Assembly (NCBI GenBank): GCA_015056255.1
Contig: SVGP01000002.1
Location: forward strand, 62,001-126,000
Direction: 5' to 3'
Length of the DNA: 64,000 nt
DNA from: Clostridiales bacterium
GTDB taxonomy: Bacteria > Bacillota > Clostridia > Christensenellales > Aristaeellaceae
Shown: positions 8,163 through 16,109 of the stretch, piece by piece
Layout: each line of letters starts with the position of its first letter
How positions within the stretch are numbered: the first letter of the stretch is position 1
Program-made: the position numbers and the translations under genes
The notes under the pieces: generated by a model
Told to the model about the DNA's origin: nothing
Databases searched by the model: none
What the model saw: only the letters and a program-made list of their open reading frames with translations

Positions 8163-8891
8163 ATGAAGAAGATTTCTGCCGTTATCCTCGCTCTTGTTCT
8201 GGCAATGGTATTTGCCTGCCCCGTTTTCGCTGAAGGCGTTATGACCTATGCGGATTACGTTGCTGCCGAGCTCGATGCCGAAATCACCGTTGAAACCTAC
8301 ATCCAGGCCAAGCAGGGCTGGTGGGAGAACAACGGCGTTGGCGTAGCCACCTTCTACACCCAGAACGAAGAAGGCGCCTACTTCCTTTACAACATGCCCT
8401 GCTCCCAGGAGGAGTTCGAGCTTCTGACCGTTGGCACCAAGATCCGCGTAACCGGCTACAAGGCTGAGTGGGCGGGCGAGGTTGAACTCGTGGACGCTAC
8501 CTATGAAATCATCGAAGGCGAATACATCGCCGAAGCGCTGGATGTAACCGCTCTGCTCGGCACCGAAGAGCTCATCAACTACCAGAACCAGTTCGTAGCC
8601 TTCAAGGGCATGACCGTTGAAGACGCCGGCAATGGCGCTGCGTTCATGTACAACTGGGACGGCTCCGGACAGGACGGCAACGACCTGTACTTCAACGTTT
8701 CCGTAAACGGCGCAACCTACACCTTCACCGTAGAAAGCTATCTCTGCGGCGCTGGCACCGAGGTTTACGAGGCTGTTAAGGCTCTCAAGATTGGCGACGT
8801 GATCGATATGGAAGGCTTCCTCTACTGGTACGAGGGCGTCAATCCCCACATCACCGCTGTTGCTCCCGCAGTTATTGAAGCTGCCGAATAA
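8163..8891 (+). CDS. Secreted protein of unknown function, probable two-domain OB-like fold
   Basis: A 242-residue protein with a clear signal peptide (MKKISAVILALVLAMVFACP, cleavage likely after VFA). There is no lipobox, so it should be released or held in the wall. Two similar halves are suggested: the first has TVETYIQAKQGWW, GVATFYTQNEEGAYFLYN and GTKIRVTGYKAEW; the second has NQFVAFKGMTV, DLYFNVSVNGATYTF and GDVIDMEGFLYWYEG. The pattern of short strands ending in I.V.G or I.M.G fits small OB folds seen in secreted YhcR/BOF-type modules, but no catalytic residues are visible. It has its own promoter, a strong AAAGGAG site and a strong terminator, and regular codon use, which suggests high expression. 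ATG 8163 is chosen from the signal peptide. Confidence 0.75.
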   Translation: MKKISAVILALVLAMVFACPVFAEGVMTYADYVAAELDAEITVETYIQAKQGWWENNGVGVATFYTQNEEGAYFLYNMPCSQEEFELLTVGTKIRVTGYKAEWAGEVELVDATYEIIEGEYIAEALDVTALLGTEELINYQNQFVAFKGMTVEDAGNGAAFMYNWDGSGQDGNDLYFNVSVNGATYTFTVESYLCGAGTEVYEAVKALKIGDVIDMEGFLYWYEGVNPHITAVAPAVIEAAE

Positions 8892-8904
8892 GTAAAGCTT
8901 TAAG

Positions 8905-8938
8905 ACGGAAGACCCGATTGATGGGTCTTCCGTTTTTT
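8905..8938 (+). terminator. Rho-independent terminator after the secreted protein gene
   Basis: ACGGAAGACCC (8905-8915) pairs perfectly with GGGTCTTCCGT (8923-8933), 7-base loop, six T at 8933-8938. Confidence 0.9.
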
Positions 8939-9092
8939 AGTTGGCGCGGGCAGTCATTGATTGCGCGCGCCGCTTAGCTTATAAGCGGCTATATTGCAGA
9001 TGGAGCAAGCCCCTCCTCCGGCATGCAAATAGTTTTTTGCCGTAGGGCATGGATTGCTACTGGCGCGCTTTCTTTTTATGCGCATACATATA
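8939..9092. repeat. Intergenic stretch with hairpins, possible decayed palindromic element
   Basis: GCCGCTTA (8969-8976) pairs with TAAGCGGC (8982-8989). The preceding GCGCGGGC and ATTGATTGCGCGCGC (8945-8970) loosely resemble the arms of the palindromic element at 36704-36789. No gene is seen here. Confidence 0.35.
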
Positions 9093-9121
9093 TTGAATTC
9101 ATTTCATGCTCTTGGTATAAT
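9093..9121 (+). promoter_or_regulatory. Promoter of the SGNH hydrolase gene
   Basis: TTGAAT (9093-9098), 17-base spacer, TATAAT (9116-9121), ending 30 bases before the start codon. Confidence 0.75.
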
Positions 9122-9151
9122 AAGGAAAAAACGGGGGAGGGAACATGCAAT

Positions 9152-10156
9152 ATGAAAACCTATTCCTTTACCGATGATCCGATCAGGCTTTACGGTCTTG
9201 AGGTAATCGATTCCGAGAATGAAAAATACTGGCGGCTTCCGCACGAAGAAACTGTGCTCGTGGGTGACTATCTTTGCGACAGAAGCAAGTCCGCCTGCGG
9301 CGGCCGCGTTCGCTTCAGAACAAATTCGAAGGAAGTCAAAGTACGGCTGAAGCTCAAAACGCTCTCTGTTGATATTTGCATGGCCATCTGCGCGTCCGCA
9401 GGCTGCGACGTATATGTTGGAAGCGGTATTGGCGCAAGGTACGTGGGACTTGTAAATCCTAAGGAATATGACAACATGTACCCTGAAACCACCGTGCATC
9501 TGGACGGAAAAATGAACGAAATCACCATAAATCTTCCGAGAAATGAAAAAATCGCAGGTGGGTGGATCGAGGTAGAGGATAGCGCCGAGGTGCTTGCGCC
9601 CCTGCCTTATACCATGCCCGGCAAGCTCTGTTTTTACGGCTCCTCCATCACCGAGGGCGGATGCTGTTCCCGCCCCGGAAATGCCTACACCGCGGTTGTC
9701 GCCAGATGGCTCGACAGCGATTATGTCAATTACGGCTTTTCCGGTCACGCGATGGGTGAAGACGCCATGGCGGACATCATCGCAAAACGCGATTTTTCCG
9801 CCTTCATCTACGACTATGACCACAACGCGCCGTCGACTGAACACCTTTTAAACACCCACGAGCCCTTCTTCAGGAAAGTCCGCGCTACGCACCCCGATAT
9901 GCCTATTTTCATCCTTTCGCGTCCGGACTACGATAACGCGCCCGAGCTCAGCAAGCGCAATCGCGAAGTCATACGGAAAACGTATGCAAACGCCAGCGAA
10001 AACGGCGATAAAAACGTATATTTCTTAGACGGCGAAAGCTTTTTCGGCACGCTTGGACGCGATATGTGCACCGTTGACGGCTGCCACCCGAATGATCTGG
10101 GATTTTACAGAATGGCGGAAGCCGTATACGGCGCGATGCTTAAGGTGATGGGATAA
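9152..10156 (+). CDS. SGNH/GDSL-type hydrolase, probable carbohydrate esterase
   Basis: A 334-residue cytoplasmic hydrolase. The first 150 residues look like a beta-sandwich module; the SGNH core follows with the nucleophile block FYGSSITEGG (serine in GSSIT), a glycine block NYGFSGHAMGED and the catalytic pair in VDGCHPNDLGF near the C-terminus. This two-part layout is common in SGNH enzymes that remove acyl groups from sugars. The ATG at 9152 is chosen because the promoter at 9093-9121 lies inside the longer frame and GGGGGAGG precedes this codon. It sits right before the Dpp-type importer but is separated by a terminator and a new promoter, so a shared role in handling acylated sugars is only inferred. 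Confidence 0.82.
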   Translation: MKTYSFTDDPIRLYGLEVIDSENEKYWRLPHEETVLVGDYLCDRSKSACGGRVRFRTNSKEVKVRLKLKTLSVDICMAICASAGCDVYVGSGIGARYVGLVNPKEYDNMYPETTVHLDGKMNEITINLPRNEKIAGGWIEVEDSAEVLAPLPYTMPGKLCFYGSSITEGGCCSRPGNAYTAVVARWLDSDYVNYGFSGHAMGEDAMADIIAKRDFSAFIYDYDHNAPSTEHLLNTHEPFFRKVRATHPDMPIFILSRPDYDNAPELSKRNREVIRKTYANASENGDKNVYFLDGESFFGTLGRDMCTVDGCHPNDLGFYRMAEAVYGAMLKVMG

Positions 10157-10163
10157 AAAATCA

Positions 10164-10196
10164 GGCTTGGATGCGTTCAATGCATCCGGGCCTTTT
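10164..10196 (+). terminator. Terminator after the SGNH hydrolase gene
   Basis: GGCTTGGATGC (10164-10174) pairs with GCATCCGGGCC (10182-10192), two G-T pairs, followed by TTTTC. Confidence 0.75.
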
Positions 10197-10249
10197 CTAA
10201 AAAGAAACAACATATTGACATAAGTTTGCCGCAAAAAGGATAAAAATGA

Positions 10250-10278
10250 TTGATTTTGGTATTCCTTTTTGCTATAAT
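10250..10278 (+). promoter_or_regulatory. Promoter of the Dpp-type importer operon
   Basis: TTGATT (10250-10255), 17-base spacer, TATAAT (10273-10278) preceded by TGC, an extended -10. The transcript would carry a leader of about 135 bases before the binding-protein gene; it contains a small hairpin CCGCAT/ATGCGG near 10375-10390 but no riboswitch I recognise. Confidence 0.8.
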
Positions 10279-10420
10279 ATAAATGTGTGTTTATCACAAT
10301 GAATCTGCGTGTAATGGGCAGATTGCACAAAAGGTTTTTAAAAAGCTAAAGAAAATGCGTTTTTTGGAATCATACCGCATCATATGCGGATGAGATATTT
10401 TGTAAGGAGGAAACGGACGA

Positions 10421-12292
10421 ATGAAAAAACTGATTTCTCTGATTCTGGCGCTTGCCATGATCGCATCCTTTGCGATGGTTGCTTCCGGCGAAGCGGCTTA
10501 CACTCAGGCTCCCTATTGGGAGGGCAAGGATCTGCCCGCGGTAGCCGATCGCCTGCCCGCTGAACCCATGGTAGAAGACGCTGATTATCTGACCGTTGGC
10601 GTATACGGCGGCGAGCTCAAAACTTCCACCTCTTCCAGCTCCTGGACGACCGGCAAGATCATCGAAGAAGGTCTGTTCCGCTTCACCACCGAAGGCGTTG
10701 CGGTTCCGAACGTCGCCAAGGGCTACAGCGTAAACGAAGACGCCACCGTATACACCATCTATCTTCGCGAAGGCATGAAGTGGTCCGACGGCGCTCCCTT
10801 CACCGCTGAAGACTGCGTATGGTTCTACAACAAGGTATGCTTAAACAAGGTTGACTCCAAGGGCGTTCGCGCCTGTCACAAGGATGCCGACGGCAATCCC
10901 GCCGTTGTCGAGAAGGTAGACGACACCACCTTCACCGTAACCTTCGGCACCCCCAAGTACGGCTTCATCGAGGCCCTGTGCGTAGATCTTAAGTGGCACT
11001 TTGCGCCCAAGCACATCTTCGAAGGCATGGTTGACGACATCATCGCCGGAAACGACGAGGCTGCGCTTATCAAGGCGAAGGAAATCTGCGGCGTAGAATT
11101 TGCCGACGTTTCCAAGGCCGGCAAGGAAATGCTCTACTATTTCTGGAACTATGCAGGCATCCCCACTCTGAATCCCTATGTTCTTTCCACTGAGGCTGGC
11201 AAGAACGACGTTAAGGGCGACTATTACGAGTACATCCGCAACCCCTATTACTGGAAGGTTGACACTGCCGGTCAGCAGCTGCCCTACATCGACAAGATCG
11301 TTTACACTGCGATCCAGAATGTAGACCAGTCCCTGATGCTCCTTCTCGACGGCACTGTGGACTTCCAGACCGTTGGCATGGATTCCCTCGCCACCATCAT
11401 GACGGACGCTCAGGTTGCCATCAACATCTATGAATACTCCTCCGGCTCCTGGGGCGACACCGGAACCCAGGTACATTGCAATCTCTCCATCGCCGATGAG
11501 AAGCTGAACGCTCTGTTCAACAACGCCGCTTTCCGCGAGGCGCTGTCCATCTGCGTTGACCGCGAAGAGTTCGCCGGCCTCTATTCCGATGGTTGGCTCG
11601 AAGGCGGTCAGGCCGCTCCCTCCGAGGGACAGCTGGGCTACTCCGAAGCATGGGCCAAGAAGTGGTGCGAGTACGACGTAGCCAAGGCGAAGTCCCTGCT
11701 CGAATCCGCAGGTCTGGTCATGGGCGCTGACGGCTATTATGACTTTGCCGACGGCACCGATTTCGCCCTCAACATCGTATCCGTTGCCGATTCCGGCGCT
11801 GCCGACACCTATGCGCTTTTGAAGGTTTACTATGATGCCGCCGGCATCAAGACCACCTTCCGCGACTATGATCGCTCCAACGTTGACAACATGATGCTCG
11901 CCAACGAAATCGAGTGCGTTCTGTTCCCCGTAACCGGCCTTGGTGATATCTCCATCGCTCTTAAGCCCAACTCCATGGTTCCCGGCACCGCCACCAACGT
12001 TGTATGGTACGGCAACATGACCAAGGAAACCGCGACGGGCGACCTGCTTAAGCTGATCGAGCTTAAGGAGAAGCTGGACGTAACCGCTGACACCGATGAG
12101 CGCACCGCCATTTCCCTTGAGATGCTCAAGCTCCACGAGGAGAACATGTGGTCCATCGCGTATGTCGCTTCCGCGCCCACCTATCACGCTGTGAATGCCC
12201 GCATTCACAACTTCCTCGAAAACGGCGTATGGTCCGACATCTATCGCGATCTGGGCATCGCCCACGTTCAGTGCTGGTACATTGCCGAATAA
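10421..12292 (+). CDS. Extracellular solute-binding protein family 5 (peptide/oligosaccharide importer receptor)
   Basis: A 623-residue receptor of the Dpp/Opp class. The signal peptide is MKKLISLILALAMIASFAMV; the mature protein has LTVGVYGGELKT, the hallmark EGLFRFTTEGVAVPNVAKGY and YLREGMKWSDGAPFTAEDCV segments of family 5 receptors, and NAAFREALSICVDREEF. No lipobox cysteine is visible after the signal, which is odd for a Gram-positive receptor; the hydrophobic N-terminus may stay uncleaved. It is followed by a hairpin and then two permeases and two ATPases. Regular codon use, a TAAGGAGG site and a strong promoter imply high expression. Neighbouring SGNH hydrolase and sugar isomerase favour an oligosaccharide over a peptide ligand, which is inference. 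Confidence 0.92.
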   Translation: MKKLISLILALAMIASFAMVASGEAAYTQAPYWEGKDLPAVADRLPAEPMVEDADYLTVGVYGGELKTSTSSSSWTTGKIIEEGLFRFTTEGVAVPNVAKGYSVNEDATVYTIYLREGMKWSDGAPFTAEDCVWFYNKVCLNKVDSKGVRACHKDADGNPAVVEKVDDTTFTVTFGTPKYGFIEALCVDLKWHFAPKHIFEGMVDDIIAGNDEAALIKAKEICGVEFADVSKAGKEMLYYFWNYAGIPTLNPYVLSTEAGKNDVKGDYYEYIRNPYYWKVDTAGQQLPYIDKIVYTAIQNVDQSLMLLLDGTVDFQTVGMDSLATIMTDAQVAINIYEYSSGSWGDTGTQVHCNLSIADEKLNALFNNAAFREALSICVDREEFAGLYSDGWLEGGQAAPSEGQLGYSEAWAKKWCEYDVAKAKSLLESAGLVMGADGYYDFADGTDFALNIVSVADSGAADTYALLKVYYDAAGIKTTFRDYDRSNVDNMMLANEIECVLFPVTGLGDISIALKPNSMVPGTATNVVWYGNMTKETATGDLLKLIELKEKLDVTADTDERTAISLEMLKLHEENMWSIAYVASAPTYHAVNARIHNFLENGVWSDIYRDLGIAHVQCWYIAE

Positions 12293-12329
12293 TGTAAAGC
12301 GTTCCTAAAAACAGTTTACCCGATAAGTG

Positions 12330-12366
12330 CGGGAGGCAGCTTCCTTCATTGGGGGGTTGCCTCCCG
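12330..12366 (+). terminator. Intercistronic hairpin between binding protein and permease genes
   Basis: CGGGAGGCA (12330-12338) pairs with TGCCTCCCG (12358-12366). Only GTTTCGG follows, so it is a poor terminator; more likely it stabilises the binding-protein mRNA or lets part of transcription through, raising receptor over permease levels. Confidence 0.55.
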
Positions 12367-12462
12367 GTTTCGGTATTTAAGAAGATGACGTTTTCTGCCT
12401 TTTGAGTCTGAAAGGGCATTTCCGTTTTTGTTTATCAAGGCATAGAAAGGATGAGAGGCATC

Positions 12463-13857
12463 ATGAGCAGCATAATCAAGGATGTCCTCAGGTGGCTGCT
12501 AATCGCGCTTCCGTATGCGCTGGCCGTTTTTAGCGCTGTTTTATTGGCGCTTGAAGTCAGAAAGCAGGATCGGGGACAGGTGAAAAAATGGATCGTCAAA
12601 GGGCTTATAAAGGCTGCCTGGGTAGTCGGCATTTTTGCGCTTGTTTTTCTTGCTTACCGTGTGCTGGCGAAAGATGGCCGGATTGTCCGATTCGCAAAGG
12701 ATGCGGGCGGCATATTGAATATTCTTGTCAGCGTCCTGTCCTACGTTGCGCAGATGGGACACGCCATCATATTTAAGTGGATTCTTCCTGCCCATGCATG
12801 GCTCATCTTTATTGGATGCATGGTTCTGTTTATTTGCCTTAAAAGGCCGCATTACACCGATATGTTCCGATATATCGGTAAGCGTCTTTTGATGTTTATT
12901 CCCGTAATCATCATTATATCCTTTGTAATTTACTTCGTCATTCAATTGCCACCGGGCGACTATGTTTCCTCCTATGTGTCTGCAATGGCGGCGGAGGGCG
13001 AGATCTTTACGCCTGAAGATATTCAACAGCTGCGCGTTCATTACGGCCTTGATCAGCCCTGGTATCTTCAGTATTTGGACTGGGTCACCGGTATTGTGGT
13101 TGAAGGCGATTTCGGATATTCGTTTGAATACGGACGCGACGTATGGAGCGTCATCATGGACAGGCTTTATCTGACGCTGGGCGTGTCTTTTGTAATTCTG
13201 ATATTCCAGTATGGCGTGTCCTTGCCCATCGGCATCTATTGCGCCAATCATCAGTATTCTGCGGGCGACTACATCTGGTCGTTTTTCGGCTTTCTTGGAA
13301 CCGCGACGCCCAATTTCCTTTTGGCGATTCTCATCATGTATTGGATCTATATGGCTACGGGGCAGGTGTATCTGGGCCTGTTCTCAACTGAAATGATGCA
13401 AAACGGCATGCAGTGGGAATATGTGCCGGAATTTTTGTTCCGCTGCCTGATTCCCTTAATCGTCATCGGAACCTCGGGCACCTGCGGCATTATCCGTACA
13501 GTCCGTGCGCAGATGCTGGATGAAAAAAGCCGCCAGTATACCCTGACCGCGCGCGCCAAGGGCTGCTCGGAAGCGACCATTACCTATAAATACTGCTTAA
13601 GAGCCGCTATGAACCCGGTGGTTTCCGGCATGGCGGGCTCGTTGCGCACCATTTTCTCCGGCTCCACGGTATCGGCCATCGTCATGAATCTGCAGATTCA
13701 GGGCCCGGTTCTACTTACGGCGCTTAAATCGCAGGACATGTATCTGGCGGGTACGATTGTCATGATTCAGGCTGTGCTGGTTGTCGTGGGTACGCTTTTG
13801 AGCGATATCGCGCTTGCATGGCTGGATCCGAGAATCAGATTCTCAGAAAGGAGCTGA
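12463..13857 (+). CDS. ABC importer permease, DppB/OppB type, with extra N-terminal membrane region
   Basis: A 464-residue permease. The last 320 residues are the normal DppB part: FRYIGKRLLMFIPVIIIISF, the AMAAEGEIFTPEDIQQLRVHYG loop and WYLQYLDW, and the ATPase-docking loop YTLTARAKGCSEATITYK. Before this lies about 135 residues with three or so further membrane segments (WLLIALPYALAVFSAVLLAL, AAWVVGIFALVFLAY and AWLIFIGCMVLFICL) that ordinary DppB proteins (about 310-340 residues) lack. ATG 12463 is preferred over 12451, because the AGAAAGG site directly abuts the latter. It lies five bases before the next permease gene. Confidence 0.88.
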   Translation: MSSIIKDVLRWLLIALPYALAVFSAVLLALEVRKQDRGQVKKWIVKGLIKAAWVVGIFALVFLAYRVLAKDGRIVRFAKDAGGILNILVSVLSYVAQMGHAIIFKWILPAHAWLIFIGCMVLFICLKRPHYTDMFRYIGKRLLMFIPVIIIISFVIYFVIQLPPGDYVSSYVSAMAAEGEIFTPEDIQQLRVHYGLDQPWYLQYLDWVTGIVVEGDFGYSFEYGRDVWSVIMDRLYLTLGVSFVILIFQYGVSLPIGIYCANHQYSAGDYIWSFFGFLGTATPNFLLAILIMYWIYMATGQVYLGLFSTEMMQNGMQWEYVPEFLFRCLIPLIVIGTSGTCGIIRTVRAQMLDEKSRQYTLTARAKGCSEATITYKYCLRAAMNPVVSGMAGSLRTIFSGSTVSAIVMNLQIQGPVLLTALKSQDMYLAGTIVMIQAVLVVVGTLLSDIALAWLDPRIRFSERS

Positions 13858-13862
13858 CGGGA

Positions 13863-14996
13863 ATGGCGCTTTTCAGAAAAAAGACGACAAAAGATGAAAA
13901 CTACTACATGGCGTCGCAATGGACGCTCATGTGGCGTAAGCTTCAAAAGCACAAGCTGGCCAAATTCTCGCTCATTCTTCTATTGATTCTATATATCGGC
14001 GCATTGTTTGCAGATTTCCTTGCGCCCTACGGCCTTGAGGAGTTTTCCGCGCTATATAAGGACACTGCACCTACCAAGGTCTATTGGAAGGACGAGGAAG
14101 GCAAGTTTACAAGACCCTATGTGCACAAACTTAAAAAGGTCAATGACAAAAAGACGTGGACGGTCATCATCACGGAGGATCCGTCGGAGAAATATTATCT
14201 GGATTTCTTTGTGGAGGGCGTTGAATACGAGCTTTTCGGCCTGATTCCCACCAATATCCATTTGTACGGCCTTGTCAACGAAAACGGGGAAGCGGATCGG
14301 TCTGCGCGCATCAACATCTTTGGCGCGGACAGCGCGGGCCGCGACATCTTTTCGCGCATTCTTTTCGGATCCCGCGTGTCTTTGACCATTCCGTTCGTGT
14401 CCGCTGCGATCAGTTTTGTGCTGGGCATACTCTTGGGCGGTATTTCAGGCTACTTCGGCGGCTGGGTGGACAATCTGATTCAGCGCGTGATCGAGGTTCT
14501 GTCCGCCATTCCTTCAATTCCCTTGTGGCTTGCGCTGTCGGCTGCGATTCCCGCGGACATCAGCGTTTCGGCTATGTATCTGTATATCACGATCATTCTC
14601 TCCTTCATCGGCTGGACGGGTCTTGCCCGCGTTGTGCGCGGAAAATTCATCGCCCTTCGAAATGAAGACTTCGTAACCGCCGCGCGTCTTGCGGGCGTGA
14701 GCGATTTTAAGATCATCGTAAAGCATCTTGTGCCCGGATTTTTAAGCTATCTGATCGTAAACCTCACGCTGGGCATTCCCGGCTCTATCCTCGGCGAAAC
14801 ATCCATGAGCTATCTGGGCCTGGGCATGAAATCGCCAGCTACTTCATGGGGCGTTCTCTTAAAGGAAACGGAAGACCTTGTTTCGGTTGCAAGATGTCCG
14901 TGGAAGATGATTCCTCTGGCGTTTGTCGTCATAACGGTTCTGGCGTTCAACTTCCTGGGCGACGGCCTCAGAGATGCGGCCGACCCCTATAAGTAA
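13863..14996 (+). CDS. ABC importer permease, DppC/OppC type, with large external insert
   Basis: A 377-residue permease. The N-terminal segment FSLILLLILYIGALFADFLAPYG is followed by an external stretch of roughly 100 residues (KVYWKDEEGKFTRPYV, KKTWTVIITEDPSEKYY) before the usual FGADSAGRDIFSRILFGSRV motif. The rest is ordinary DppC with the docking loop EDFVTAARLAGVSDFKIIVK and GETSMSYLGLG. Usual members are about 280-310 residues, so the insert is extra and may form part of the receptor contact. ATG at 13863 follows AAAGGAG; the longer frame would start within the upstream gene. It forms the channel with the DppB-type partner. Confidence 0.9.
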   Translation: MALFRKKTTKDENYYMASQWTLMWRKLQKHKLAKFSLILLLILYIGALFADFLAPYGLEEFSALYKDTAPTKVYWKDEEGKFTRPYVHKLKKVNDKKTWTVIITEDPSEKYYLDFFVEGVEYELFGLIPTNIHLYGLVNENGEADRSARINIFGADSAGRDIFSRILFGSRVSLTIPFVSAAISFVLGILLGGISGYFGGWVDNLIQRVIEVLSAIPSIPLWLALSAAIPADISVSAMYLYITIILSFIGWTGLARVVRGKFIALRNEDFVTAARLAGVSDFKIIVKHLVPGFLSYLIVNLTLGIPGSILGETSMSYLGLGMKSPATSWGVLLKETEDLVSVARCPWKMIPLAFVVITVLAFNFLGDGLRDAADPYK

Positions 14997-15014
14997 GAAA
15001 GGAGGCCCGAAAAA

Positions 15015-16109
15015 GTGAGAGAAATGAATCAGCCTGTTATACAGGTTAAGAACCTGAAAGTGAATATTAAGATGGACGAGGGCCTCTTAACGCCTGTTCG
15101 GGGTGTGGATTTTGAAATCAGACCCGGCGAGACGCTGGGACTGGTGGGCGAGTCCGGCTGCGGAAAGAGCCTGACGAGCAAGGCGATTTTGGCCATCAAC
15201 GAAAAAAAGTGCGTTAGCGAAGGCGAAATCCTCTTCCGCGATGAAAATGGCGAGGTCGTGGACATCCTCGCGCTTGACAGACTGAGCCACCAAAAGAGAT
15301 TCAGTCTCAAAAAAGCATCTGTTTCTGCAAACGGCCCTTCCATCAAGCGCAAACAGGCCATCCGCGCCCTGCGCGGCATTCGCGGAAAGCAGATTTCCAT
15401 GATTTTCCAGGAGCCCATGGTGGCGTTCAGCCCCATGTACACGATTGGAAATCAGATTAACGAAGCTACGCTTCTGCACATCACAAAGGACAAGGAAAAA
15501 GCGAAACAAATCAGCCTTGAAATGATGCGCCTGGTCGGCATTGCCAACGCCGAAAAGCGCTTTGACCAGTATCCGCACGAATTCTCCGGCGGCATGCTCC
15601 AAAGAGCGCTGATTTCCATGGCGCTTGTGTGCCGTCCCCGCCTTTTGATCGCGGACGAACCCACAACGGCGCTGGACGTAACCATTCAGGCGCAGATATT
15701 GGAGCTAATGAAGGAGCTTCAGAAGGAACTGAAAACCGCGATTCTCTTTATTACCCACGACCTTGGCACCGTCGCCAAGATGTGCGACAGGGTGGCGGTT
15801 ATGTATCTTGGAAAAATCGTCGAAACCGGAACCGCGAGCGAGATTTATAAAAATCCCATCCATCCCTACACGAAGGGCCTGATGGGCTCGGTTCATAAGA
15901 TAGGAAGCCTCAAGGCTGACAGGCTTTTCTCCATCGAAGGCACGGTGCCGCTGGCGCTTAATTTAAAGCCCGGCTGCGGCTTTTACGACAGGTGTCAGGA
16001 GCGCATAGAGGGCGTTTGCGACAAGATCGATCCTGAAAATATTTGCGTGGGCGGAAGCCACTGCGTGGCCTGCCACCTGTGCAATAAGGAGGGGAAGGCA
16101 AATGATTGA
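15015..16109 (+). CDS. ABC importer ATPase, DppD/OppD type
   Basis: A 364-residue ATPase starting at GTG, chosen because AAAGGAGG lies about nine bases before it; the ATG at 15024 is too far from that site. Walker A is GESGCGKSLTS, the Q-loop is MIFQEPM, the signature is FSGGMLQRALISMAL and Walker B is LLIADEPTTALD. Between Walker A and Q-loop there is an insert of some 40 residues (LDRLSHQKRFSLKKASVSAN region) larger than usual. The C-terminus has the cysteine set CGFYDRCQERIEGVCD, C, C, CHLC seen in Dpp/Opp ATPases. Partner of the following ATPase, overlapping by eight bases. Confidence 0.92.
   Translation: MREMNQPVIQVKNLKVNIKMDEGLLTPVRGVDFEIRPGETLGLVGESGCGKSLTSKAILAINEKKCVSEGEILFRDENGEVVDILALDRLSHQKRFSLKKASVSANGPSIKRKQAIRALRGIRGKQISMIFQEPMVAFSPMYTIGNQINEATLLHITKDKEKAKQISLEMMRLVGIANAEKRFDQYPHEFSGGMLQRALISMALVCRPRLLIADEPTTALDVTIQAQILELMKELQKELKTAILFITHDLGTVAKMCDRVAVMYLGKIVETGTASEIYKNPIHPYTKGLMGSVHKIGSLKADRLFSIEGTVPLALNLKPGCGFYDRCQERIEGVCDKIDPENICVGGSHCVACHLCNKEGKAND

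Noticed and set aside
10285..10420. Long leader before the family 5 binding protein as a riboswitch or T-box
   Set aside because: Only one small hairpin (CCGCAT/ATGCGG) is seen, with no T-box sequence, no terminator-antiterminator pair and no known aptamer pattern.
10841..12265. A 474-codon open frame on the minus strand
   Set aside because: It lies fully antisense to the family 5 binding protein gene, has no ribosome site and its translation (valine/glycine-rich, few charged motifs) reads as the complement of a codon-biased gene.
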